A DNA stretch of 64,000 bases from NCBI RefSeq assembly GCF_902859805.1, contig NZ_CADIKC010000004.1, positions 310,001 through 374,000 of the forward strand, written 5' to 3'. This DNA comes from Paraburkholderia sediminicola (lineage in GTDB: Bacteria > Pseudomonadota > Gammaproteobacteria > Burkholderiales > Burkholderiaceae). Under the pieces are notes generated by a model. The model saw only the letters and a list, made by a program, of their open reading frames with translations, was not told the DNA's origin and searched no databases. Shown piece after piece: positions 51,733-59,854 of the stretch. The translations under genes were made by a program, and so were the position numbers. How positions within the stretch are numbered: position 1 is the stretch's first letter; every line of letters starts with the position of its first letter.

Positions 51733-52137
51733 ATGACTCTCGCAATCGCAACCGCCACCTCAGACGCCGATTCACCCAACTATGTCGTCAAAATCGATGC
51801 AGGCACACATAGCCTGCTCGGCGATGAAGGGCCCCGCGAAGGGGGACAGGATAGCGGCCCGGCGCCCTTTCAATTCGTCCTTTCAGGTCTCGCGGCATGC
51901 ACCGCTGCAACACTCAGGATGTACATGCAGAAGAAAGCATGGCCGGGCGGCCGGATCAAGGTCGACACACAATTGCACGTCGAGCGCGACGGCGGTCAAT
52001 ACATTCGGCGCACAGTATCCGTCGATGGGCCTCTCGACGATAGCCAGCGCAAACGCCTTGGCGAGATCTGCGAGAAAACGCCGGTCACCCTGTTCATCAA
52101 ACGGGGAACACGAATCGACACGACGATGCAGTGGTAA
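51733..52137 (+). CDS. OsmC-family protein (second copy)
   Basis: 134-residue OsmC/Ohr-like fold, distinct from the OsmC at 11088. The first cysteine site is SGLAACTAATLRMYM; the second expected cysteine is in EICEKTPVTLF, where the usual CPV context has become CEKTPV. This is the arrangement of the YhfA/OsmC-like branch. GAGG lies 6 nt before the ATG at 51733 (an alternative ATG is at 51730). Confidence 0.8.
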   Translation: MTLAIATATSDADSPNYVVKIDAGTHSLLGDEGPREGGQDSGPAPFQFVLSGLAACTAATLRMYMQKKAWPGGRIKVDTQLHVERDGGQYIRRTVSVDGPLDDSQRKRLGEICEKTPVTLFIKRGTRIDTTMQW

Positions 52138-52290
52138 GGCGCCCAAATGGGACTGCACAGCTGGACGCGGTGATTCTTCCCGCAGTGCGAGCTTGATCTC
52201 CGGGGCGTATCGGCTTGCAGCTCTGTTCAATCATCGGCTCATTGCCGGGCCACGCGGTAGGCAGCACTAGCCGACCGGTGATCAGAGCCC

Positions 52291-52935
52291 TCAGCCGCCC
52301 TCTTTCATCTGCTTCAGAATCTTATAGACGGTAGCGCGTCCCATCGTCAGCACGGCGGCCACGTAGTTCGCTGAACTACGGCCGCGAAACGCGCCCTGCG
52401 CATGCAGCGCCTCAACGATTTCCCGCTTGTGTTCACGCGTGAGTGCATTGATGCCGATTTGCCGCTCGCGCAGCCAGGTGTGCAAGAACGTATTGATGCG
52501 GTCCTGCCAGTCGTCGCGAAACAGTTCCTCCGCGGGCGCGTCCGTCAGATTGCCGCCTTTGATGAACAGATCGAGCGTGGAGCGTACATCTTCGAACACT
52601 GCGATGTTGAAGTTGACGCACAGCATGCCAGCCGGCTTGCCCTCGTCGTCGAACAGGATGTTGCTCACGCAGCGCATGCGGCGGCCATCCCAGTTGAGCT
52701 TCTCGTACGGCCCAATCGTCCGGCCGCGTGCCGCGTAGTGGACTTCATCGAGCACCGAGGGACCACCGACTTCGAGCTTCGACAGGTTGTTCACGAGATA
52801 CGCGATGGTTTGATCGCGCAAGTCGTGAATCACGACTTCGGCACACGGATAGAACAAGGCCGCGATGCCGTCTGCGATGGGTGCGTAGCGGTCCAGCAGC
52901 AGGTCTTTCACAGGAGAGACGGTTGTCTTGCGCAT
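52291..52935 (-). CDS. YheO/DauR-type regulator (PAS-like domain plus helix-turn-helix)
   Basis: 214 residues. The N-terminal YheO-like PAS domain (about 12-125: LLDRYAPIADGIAALFYP, EVVIHDLRDQTIAYLVNN) precedes a C-terminal helix-turn-helix (about 160-212: REIVEALHAQGAFRGRSSAN, TMGRATVYKILKQ). DauR, of the same family, represses D-arginine catabolism in Pseudomonas. No amino-acid racemase or dehydrogenase genes are adjacent, so the target is unknown. Confidence 0.83.
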   Translation of the reverse strand: MRKTTVSPVKDLLLDRYAPIADGIAALFYPCAEVVIHDLRDQTIAYLVNNLSKLEVGGPSVLDEVHYAARGRTIGPYEKLNWDGRRMRCVSNILFDDEGKPAGMLCVNFNIAVFEDVRSTLDLFIKGGNLTDAPAEELFRDDWQDRINTFLHTWLRERQIGINALTREHKREIVEALHAQGAFRGRSSANYVAAVLTMGRATVYKILKQMKEGG

Positions 52936-53285
52936 TGAGAAATCGCAGTGTTCCAGGGAAGCGGCCCCGCTTTAGCCTGATTGAGCTAAAAAGGGACGCC
53001 GAGGTTATGGCCGGCAGGCGAGGCAAGCACAACAATGGCGGACGGCCGCGCGCTGCAACTCGCCATTGTAACGACCCCAATCGCCGGCGACGACCGCAAC
53101 GGCTCGGCACCAGCGCAGCCATTATTTTATTGCGGGGCCGCATCACGCCACCGGCCTTGATGGGCGCCCGACGACGCGCCGCCGCCCCGCTCCAGTTGTT
53201 GCATCCGCACCCAGGGATTTTTGTTCGCTTGGCGGGCGCTTTTTTTTCGTGCGATAAAAGAACCAACTATTTCACGGAGCAACAG
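52936..53285. other. Intergenic region between the YheO-like and small plus-strand genes
   Basis: About 350 bases with no supported gene. A T-rich stretch (eight Ts) at about 53240 precedes the ribosome-binding site of the gene at 53286. Frames that cross the region are composition-driven. Confidence 0.4.
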
Positions 53286-53504
53286 ATGGCTACGCTCGAA
53301 GCGTTTCGCGCCGTGCTCGATGACGAAGGCACGCCCGAAATCATCCGCAATCACATCATCGATTCGCTGCAATACACGCTGCGCAATCACGGACAGATTT
53401 TTACCTCGAAGGAAGTCGAATGGCTCGCCGGCTGGGATGATGCGCGCATCCCGCTCGCCGCTTCACGCGAGCTGCAAAAGCGCGTCGCCGAAACCACCCG
53501 CTGA
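53286..53504 (+). CDS. Hypothetical protein, 72 residues
   Basis: Small, mainly helical soluble protein; family not recognised. The sequence looks folded rather than random: MATLEAFRAVLDDEGTPEII, then a central SLQYTLRNHGQIFTSKEVEW and a short charged tail. CGGAGC precedes the ATG at 53286. Confidence is for the gene only. Confidence 0.6.
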   Translation: MATLEAFRAVLDDEGTPEIIRNHIIDSLQYTLRNHGQIFTSKEVEWLAGWDDARIPLAASRELQKRVAETTR

Positions 53505-54071
53505 AGCCCGCCCGCCACCGCCCTCACAAGGCGAATTCACACCCGGCGCGCCGCTCATACCGCGGCGCACCGTTCGCGGTAGCCCTTTTTCGCCCAAAGC
53601 CCCGCCGGCTGGGCGGTTTGCCCGCGCGCGGAACTTTTTGCTATCCAATTAGCCCCATTTAGTGCATCATATTGGAATAGCTGTATTCCGCATCCGCGTT
53701 ATCGGGGAATACAGCGCGGGAACACAAGCGGCAGTACCAAGCACAGTATCAATCGGCGTCTCCGCACCACCCCCGACTGTTCGACCGCTGCCTGTCAGCG
53801 ATCCCGTCACTCCGGCAATGCGCCGCCTGCATTCGCCGTCGCGAGTTGTGCAGCTGAGTGGTTCATTTACGCGCCCGATGTCTGCGCGACATCAGCGTGT
53901 TTCTTCTCCATCGAATCCGCGATTTTGCGCGGCCGCGCTCATGCCCTTGCCATCGGGCCTGTGCCAACCTTTTTCCATGGCGGCGCGCCCCAAGGTGCTG
54001 CGCTGCCGGGTCTGTCGTGCCGCGCGTAACACGCGTGACACGGCGACCACGTAATACAGGACACGTGCTTC
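53505..54071. other. Intergenic region, one terminator-like hairpin
   Basis: About 570 bases. A hairpin of TACCGCG and CGCGGTA at about 53558-53581, followed by AGCCCTTTTT, could terminate the 53286 transcript. The 130-codon frame at 53662-54054 is Pro/Arg/Ser-rich with no ribosome-binding site and is rejected. Confidence 0.45.
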
Positions 54072-54353
54072 ATGAATTCAGTTGTCAAGACGTATAAGGG
54101 TTACGAAATTCACCCGCTCGTCTATCCGCGCCGCCCGGCGGACGGTCAGACGGGCCGCAATCCGGACGCAGGTTACGACGCGTCGGTGCGCATCTGCCGC
54201 GTGGGCGCCAATCCGGCAGCCGACGGGCGTGTGTTCCGTCTGCAGTACCTGTTTCCGTTCGACGGCACGGGCAAGGCGCGCATTGCGTGCATGGCCCACG
54301 CCGAGCAATTGATCGACGGCCGTGTAGACGGCCAGTCCGTCGCCGATCTTTGA
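54072..54353 (+). CDS. Hypothetical protein, 93 residues
   Basis: Unrecognised small protein with a beta-rich appearance (VVKTYKGYEIHPLVYPRRPA, DASVRICRVGANPAADGRVF), probably a Burkholderiaceae-specific gene. AGGAC lies about 9 nt before the ATG at 54072. It precedes the second infA by 132 bp. Confidence 0.65.
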   Translation: MNSVVKTYKGYEIHPLVYPRRPADGQTGRNPDAGYDASVRICRVGANPAADGRVFRLQYLFPFDGTGKARIACMAHAEQLIDGRVDGQSVADL

Positions 54354-54485
54354 GCGGTACTATCAGCGAATCAGCTGTTATCGCAGCGCAGCTGGCCTGA
54401 AAGCCAACTGTCAACCGTATCAGATGTTGCGCCGAGCTTAACTGCGCGGCCAACACCCACTTATCCCATCGACCAGGAGTTATGC

Positions 54486-54758
54486 ATGGCGAAAGAAGAA
54501 CTGCTTGAACTTGACGGTATCGTCGACGAAGTACTTCCGGACAGTCGTTACCGCGTGACGCTCGACAACGGCGTCGTGGTTGGCGCTTACGCGTCGGGCC
54601 GCATGCGCAAGAATCACATTCGTATTCTCGCGGGCGACCGCGTGACGCTGGAACTGTCGGTTTACGATCTGACCAAAGGTCGGATCAATTTCCGTCACAA
54701 AGACGAGCGCGCCACCGGTGGTGGCGGCGCACGCAATACGCAATTCCGTCGCCGTTAA
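54486..54758 (+). CDS. infA: Translation initiation factor IF-1, second copy
   Basis: 90-residue OB-fold factor that binds the 30S A site. The IF-1 core is clear: ELDGIVDEVLPDSRYRVTLDNG, interrupted here for brevity, then GRMRKNHIRILAGDRVTLEL and the LTKGRINFRHK end. It is longer than the ribosomal-operon copy (72 residues) because of a Gly/Arg tail. Such extra IF-1 genes occur in Burkholderia and Ralstonia. AGGAG lies close to the ATG. Confidence 0.88.
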   Translation: MAKEELLELDGIVDEVLPDSRYRVTLDNGVVVGAYASGRMRKNHIRILAGDRVTLELSVYDLTKGRINFRHKDERATGGGGARNTQFRRR

Positions 54759-54927
54759 GGCGGGCGGCACGCTGACCGTTTCCTGAGTTGTTTCATGACC
54801 GGTCCGGGCGTGGTCAATTGTTGCTATCTGGTTGTTCGCGAAGCCTTTCGCGCGCCTTCTCCGGCTTGATTCGTTGACTCGAGCCTGAGCGGCGCGCCGC
54901 GGCGTCGCATGCGTTACCCCTCCCTTC

Positions 54928-55671
54928 TTACACCCCGAACACCGCACCGAGATCTGCTCCTGCGGCGCTTTTGCGCACCTGTTCGACCACCCGCTCCTCC
55001 AGCTCCCACAGATGCTCACGCATGGCCGCGAGAGCTGCATGCAGGTCTCCCGCATCGAGCGCTTCGATAATCTGCATGTGCTCGTCTGCCGAGCAGGCCG
55101 AACCCTTCGACGGGTCGAACAACGCCTTGTACAACTCCGTCTTCGCGACGAGCTGCCCGACAAGGCCGAGTAATTCCGTCCCGCCCGCCAGTTCCGTCAA
55201 CAACACATGAAACTGGCCCGCGAGCCGCACGGATTCCTCGACGGTGCCGGCGCGTGATGCCTTCTCTTCGCCGCGCACATGGGCGCGCAGGCGGCGCTTG
55301 TGAGCCGCGCTCAAGCTCCCGCACAAAGCCGCGACGATACCCGCCTCGACAATCTGCCGGGCGCGATACACCTGACGAATGTCTTCCTCCGATGGCGACG
55401 GCACGAACGCGCCGCGATTCGCCTCGAGCACCAGCTTGCCCTCGAAACCCAGCCGCGCAAGCACCTTGCGCAATGCGCCGCGCGTGCAACCGAACGCCGC
55501 GGCAAGATCACGCTCGACCAGTTGCGCGCCCGGCCGCAGACGGCCTTGCAGCAAGGCTGCGGTGATCGACGCATAAATGCGCTCTTCGACGCTGATCGAG
55601 TCGTCTTCGGGCGCGCTGCGGATAGGTGTGCCGGTGTAGACGGACGGCGTACGCGAGGAACGGGAGGCCAT
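54928..55671 (-). CDS. GntR-family regulator (FCD/FadR type)
   Basis: 247 residues. N-terminal GntR winged helix (LVERDLAAAFGCTRGALRKV) and an all-helical FCD effector domain from about 95 (RQVYRARQIVEAGIVAAL, AGQFHVLLTELAGG, HMQIIEALDAGD), with the metal-binding Asp/His pattern partly visible. Divergent from an MFS transporter gene. Two TGGTTAACCA palindromes in the intervening DNA match the TGG-N4-CCA style of FCD-type operators. Start uncertain: ATG at 55669-55671 is preferred, ATG at 55708-55710 is an alternative. Confidence 0.87.
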   Translation of the reverse strand: MASRSSRTPSVYTGTPIRSAPEDDSISVEERIYASITAALLQGRLRPGAQLVERDLAAAFGCTRGALRKVLARLGFEGKLVLEANRGAFVPSPSEEDIRQVYRARQIVEAGIVAALCGSLSAAHKRRLRAHVRGEEKASRAGTVEESVRLAGQFHVLLTELAGGTELLGLVGQLVAKTELYKALFDPSKGSACSADEHMQIIEALDAGDLHAALAAMREHLWELEERVVEQVRKSAAGADLGAVFGV

Positions 55672-55774
55672 GAGTTCAGTAATGGAGAACGGAGCGATAT
55701 CGCCCGGCATTGTAGCGACGCGCGATAGCAGGCGCCATCCGCGAGCGCTCGGACTTATACCGGGCATCAGAAAA

Positions 55775-55786
55775 ATGGTTAACCAT
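55775..55786. promoter_or_regulatory. GntR operator, copy 1
   Basis: ATGGTTAACCAT, a perfect 12-bp palindrome containing TGGTTAACCA. It lies between the divergent GntR regulator and MFS genes. Its centre is 23 bp from the second copy, about two helical turns. Confidence 0.7.
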
Positions 55787-55798
55787 GCCATGATATTA

Positions 55799-55808
55799 TG
55801 GTTAACCA
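55799..55808. promoter_or_regulatory. GntR operator, copy 2
   Basis: TGGTTAACCA, identical to the core of copy 1. It overlaps TGATATTAT (55791-55799), which resembles an extended -10 box for the rightward MFS gene, so binding would block transcription. Confidence 0.7.
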
Positions 55809-55940
55809 AAATAGTCGCGCACGGTATTTTTCAGCCTGTTCGCGCCTCGTCATCCGCCTTGCCGCCGCCGGTCGCGCAGCGCCCCGCAGCGTCCTCTTCC
55901 CGCTTGCAAGGTGTCGCCCACTCTCGCCTTCAGGTCCATT

Positions 55941-57179
55941 GTGAATTCGCACTCCAGCGCCAGCCCGACCCCAGCCCATACCGACGACGCATCCCACGCG
56001 CTCAAGTGGCGAGACGCGCTATGGCTGTGTGCGATTGTGGTGATCGGCATCAACCTACGGCCCCTGCTGACGTCGATCAGCCCCTTGATGACGACGATCC
56101 GCGACGCGACCGGCTTGAGCTTTTACGGCGCATCGCTGTTGACCAGCCTGCCGGTCGTCGCAATGGGCATCGGGGCGTTCGGCGCGGGTGCGCTAACCCG
56201 GTCGATCGGCGAAACGCGCGGCGTTGCGCTCGGTTTGCTGGCGATCGCGCTTGCCTGCGGGGCACGCTGGTCGACCACGAGCGGCGCAGCACTCCTTGCG
56301 ACGGCGGCACTCGCGGGTGTCGGTGTTGCCGCAATCCAGGCGCTGCTGCCCGCCGTCATGAAGCAGCGTTTCCCGGCACGCGTGCCGCTGGCGATGGGGG
56401 TTTTCTCGGCATCGATCATGGGGGGCGGTGGGCTCGGGGCGCGCTTGAGTCCATGGGTGAGCGCAGCAATGGGATCGTGGCATGCCGGGCTTGCGGCATG
56501 GGCTATTCCCGCTGTCGCTGCACTGCTGTGCTGGCTGGGGTTGAACCGCGGATCATCACCCGGCACCGCGGTGCAAACCACTCCGGCAAACGCGATGACT
56601 CGTCCGCTGTGGCGCAAACGGCGCGCGTGGACGCTTGGCCTCTACTTCGGAATCGTCAACGGTGGATATACGACGCTCATCGCGTGGTTGCCGGCGTTCT
56701 ATCAGCAACGCGGCGTGAGTGTCGCGGATAGCGGTTCGTTGCTTGCGGGCATGACGGTGTTTCAGGCCGCGTCGGCTTTATTGCTTCCGCTGGCCGCAGC
56801 GTCGTTTCGGGATCGACGGCCGTGGCTGGTTATGGGGTTATCCGCTCAATTCACCGGGTTGCTCGGGTTGATCCTGTGGCCCGATGCAGCGCCATTGCTC
56901 TGGGCCGGCGTTGCCGGCGCAGGACTTGGCGGGACGTTCTCGCTGACGCTCGTCACGGCCATGGATCATTCGGCCGATCATCGCGTCGCGGGAAAACTGG
57001 TCGCGTTTACTCAGGGAGTCGGATTTATTGTGGCCGCCGTCACACCCGTTCTGGCAGCGATCGCTCGGATCTGGAGCGGCGGATTCTGGGCCGTCTGGGT
57101 CATGCTGGCGGTCGGCGTCGCCGCCATGATTGCCGTCAGCGGTTTGTTTTCGCCCCGGAGTTACGGGGAATGGTATTGA
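55941..57179 (+). CDS. MFS transporter, CynX/NimT-like
   Basis: About 412-residue 12-helix carrier. The signature ALWLCAIVVIGINLRPLLTS, then SISPLMTTIRDATGL, is the hallmark of the cyanate/2-nitroimidazole (CynX/NimT) group, and FLGLYFGIVNGGYTTLIAW-like sequence marks helix 7. The start is uncertain: GTG at 55941 with a weak AGGT is preferred, GTG at 55911 is an alternative. Divergent from the GntR regulator gene, which probably controls it; the substrate is unknown. Confidence 0.82.
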   Translation: MNSHSSASPTPAHTDDASHALKWRDALWLCAIVVIGINLRPLLTSISPLMTTIRDATGLSFYGASLLTSLPVVAMGIGAFGAGALTRSIGETRGVALGLLAIALACGARWSTTSGAALLATAALAGVGVAAIQALLPAVMKQRFPARVPLAMGVFSASIMGGGGLGARLSPWVSAAMGSWHAGLAAWAIPAVAALLCWLGLNRGSSPGTAVQTTPANAMTRPLWRKRRAWTLGLYFGIVNGGYTTLIAWLPAFYQQRGVSVADSGSLLAGMTVFQAASALLLPLAAASFRDRRPWLVMGLSAQFTGLLGLILWPDAAPLLWAGVAGAGLGGTFSLTLVTAMDHSADHRVAGKLVAFTQGVGFIVAAVTPVLAAIARIWSGGFWAVWVMLAVGVAAMIAVSGLFSPRSYGEWY

Positions 57180-57653
57180 TCTGGTGCGCTTCTTTCCTTC
57201 CGCCACCTTGCCCGATCAGGCGTAATTCCGCTCTCGGCCAGACGACCTGAGTCGGTCGGTTAGCCTGCCCCGACTTACGAGATTGCGAGATTTGCGAGAC
57301 CGCCCGACCGCGCGACTAACCCGCGTCGGCGGTCCTACACACCCGGCAAACTATCCGACGAACAAATAGAAAAGCCCGATAGCTTATATCGCTCAAGCTA
57401 TTTATTATCCTGTCCGCGCCATTCAACGAGCGTAACTACAAGAAATCAGAGAGCTAACTGACAACGGCGGAGGATGGCGCACAGCACAAGACGCCACCCA
57501 CGATGGTTAGTCAGGAATCTTGAAACAGTCGAAACATAGCCGGTGCGAGAAGCGCAAAGATAGGCGCGCGCTCGTGGATCCGGGCTTATGTCCGCGGTAC
57601 GACTACTCACAAACAGGGGCAATCATTTCTATGTCGTACGAGGTAGAAAAGAG
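57180..57653. other. Intergenic region upstream of the subtilase gene
   Basis: About 470 bases, less GC-rich than the region to its left. A hairpin ATAGCTT...AAGCTAT at about 57373-57395 is followed by TTTATTATCC, possibly the terminator of the MFS transporter gene. No c-di-GMP or other riboswitch core was recognised. Confidence 0.4.
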
Positions 57654-59774
57654 ATGCAGAAAGAGAAACACGGGGGCAAGCGGAACAGCGCCCTCAACGC
57701 CGTAACAGGTATCGGCACGCTGTGGTCAAACATAAAAACGCGCCGCTTGTTGAGCAGTGCGGCCTGTCTATCCTTTTCGCTGGTACTCACAGCGTGTGGC
57801 GGCAACAACGGCAGCGACAACTACACCAATACGGCTGCCGCCACGACAACACCGACACTTGAACAAACCGCGGCGTTGGCGGCTTCGTCCGACAGCGTTC
57901 CACTACCGATGTCGTTGAAGATGAACACGAGCGGTTTGTCATCAGAAGGGTCCAACGACCGCTTCATTATCAAATATAAAACCGGCACCGCCGAAGACAG
58001 ATCCACCTCGGCCGTTCAGTCGAAACTGGACCGGCTGGAGAATGCATTCCCTGCGAGAGCACGCCATTTGCGCCGCATGGGCATCGGTTCCGACCTGGTG
58101 ACAACCGGGAGAAAACTGAACGGCAAAGATGCGAGGGCGTTCATGCGCGCCATTGCCTCGGACCCAAACGTCGAATACATAGAACCCGACACGGAAATGT
58201 CCACGACGATGGTTCCGAACGATCCGGAATACAGCAAGCAATGGGGCTTAACCTCCAACCAGAAACCCGGCATCGCGACGGCGGGCATACGGGCAGAAGG
58301 TGCATGGGATGTGGCAAACGGCGCCGGTTCCGTGATCGCAGTGGTGGACAACGGCGTCACCAGTCACAGCGATCTGAATGCCAACGTGCTGCCCGGTTAC
58401 GATTTCACCGCGAACAACCGGGGCGGCAACGGCACCAATCCCGGCATCACGACGGAGAATTGTTCGGTCCAGTGGCATGGCACCCACGTGGCGGGCATCG
58501 CCGCTGCGCTGACTAACAACGGCGGCGGCATTGCCGGTGTTGCGCCCGCGGCAAAGGTCGTCCCGGTCCGGGTAATGAATGCGTGCGGAATTGGCTTTAC
58601 CTCTGACATCACTGACGGCATTGTGTGGGCAGCGGGTGGAAGTGTCGCAGGAGTCCCTGGTAACGCTTACCCCGCAAAGGTGATCAATGTGAGTCTTGGC
58701 GGCAGCGGCGCCTGCGGCACGACGTTTCAGAATGCCATCGATTACGCCACCAGTCGAGGCGCGGTAGTCGTCGCAGCAGCTGGAAATAATAGCTCCAGCG
58801 CGACGAATTTCTCGCCGGCGAACTGCCGGAACGTGATCAACGTCGGCGCGAATAACCGGCCTGGCTTAAGGTATGTCGTGTCGAACTTCGGGCCGGCCGT
58901 GGATCTTGCTGCGCCTGGCGACTCGATCTGGTCAACGTATAACAACGGAAACGCCGCCCCGGGCAATGAAGGGTATGGATACAGTTCCGGCACGTCGATG
59001 GCCGCGCCGATGGTCAGCGGCGTTGCCGCGCTTGTCCAGTCAGTGGCACCTACGCCCTTAACGCCGGCGGAAATACGAACCCTGCTCACGCAGAGCGTGC
59101 AACCGTTTCCCAAGGGCAAGCCGGATCAGCCGATCGGGGCGGGCATTCTGGATGCGACCGCAACCGTCATGGCCGCCAGGTCCGGGAAAATTCCAGCGGT
59201 AGCGGACTTCACATGTTCGCAATCGCGCATGATCATGCAGGTGACGTGTAAAGACCTGTCCACTGCCAGAGGCGCACCAATCAAGTCATGGATCTGGAAT
59301 TTCGGCATGGGTGGTCCTGATATGGTACGCACCCAATCGGTCACGCCATATGCGAACTATGACTATCCTGGCACTTACGAAATCACGTTCACCGTGACGG
59401 ATAGCACCGGAGCGGCAAGTACGCTGACGCGTCCGTTCCAGGTGCTGCCTCCGAATGTCACGGACCTGAGCGCCAATACCCCGCTGATGCTCTCGGCCAG
59501 CGGCGGCGAAATGCTGCACTATGGCCTGGCTGTACCGGCAGGCACCAGGAGCCTGACCTTTACATTGACACCCGGGACAGCCAGCCAAACCGCCGGCCTG
59601 TACATACGCGCGGGCACACCCTCCAAGCTCTACCCGGACTGCCAGTCAATCATGGTGAGAGGAGGCGCCGCCACCTGCACGATCTCCAACCCGACGCCTG
59701 GCACCTACTACGCCATTCTTACTGCCAGCACACAGTTGAGTGGCGTTTCTCTCCTGGCTACCTACACGCAATAA
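57654..59774 (+). CDS. Subtilisin-like (S8) secreted protease, lipoprotein
   Basis: 706 residues. Signal peptide with lipobox LTAC (C48), so probably a lipid-anchored exported enzyme. A propeptide follows (I9-type inhibitor region about 100-185). The S8 triad is D232 (VVDNG), H275 (HGTHVAG) and S448 (SGTSMAAP); N378 in AAGNNS is the oxyanion Asn. A PKD-like domain (about 525-610, IKSWIWNFGMGG) and a C-terminal PPC-type beta domain (about 630-706) complete it. Related to the Burkholderia MprA group. The ATG at 57654 has a weak site upstream. Confidence 0.87.
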   Translation: MQKEKHGGKRNSALNAVTGIGTLWSNIKTRRLLSSAACLSFSLVLTACGGNNGSDNYTNTAAATTTPTLEQTAALAASSDSVPLPMSLKMNTSGLSSEGSNDRFIIKYKTGTAEDRSTSAVQSKLDRLENAFPARARHLRRMGIGSDLVTTGRKLNGKDARAFMRAIASDPNVEYIEPDTEMSTTMVPNDPEYSKQWGLTSNQKPGIATAGIRAEGAWDVANGAGSVIAVVDNGVTSHSDLNANVLPGYDFTANNRGGNGTNPGITTENCSVQWHGTHVAGIAAALTNNGGGIAGVAPAAKVVPVRVMNACGIGFTSDITDGIVWAAGGSVAGVPGNAYPAKVINVSLGGSGACGTTFQNAIDYATSRGAVVVAAAGNNSSSATNFSPANCRNVINVGANNRPGLRYVVSNFGPAVDLAAPGDSIWSTYNNGNAAPGNEGYGYSSGTSMAAPMVSGVAALVQSVAPTPLTPAEIRTLLTQSVQPFPKGKPDQPIGAGILDATATVMAARSGKIPAVADFTCSQSRMIMQVTCKDLSTARGAPIKSWIWNFGMGGPDMVRTQSVTPYANYDYPGTYEITFTVTDSTGAASTLTRPFQVLPPNVTDLSANTPLMLSASGGEMLHYGLAVPAGTRSLTFTLTPGTASQTAGLYIRAGTPSKLYPDCQSIMVRGGAATCTISNPTPGTYYAILTASTQLSGVSLLATYTQ

Positions 59775-59854
59775 GTCGCCTGCGCCAGAATCATGCCCCT
59801 GCGTCGTGGCTGCGGATCGCAGGGGCGTATGACTACCATCCCCCGAGCCAAGCA

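Noticed and set aside
53662..54054. 130-codon plus-strand frame
   Set aside because: Pro/Arg/Ser-rich, no ribosome-binding site, no domain, and interrupts a gap with a terminator-like hairpin.
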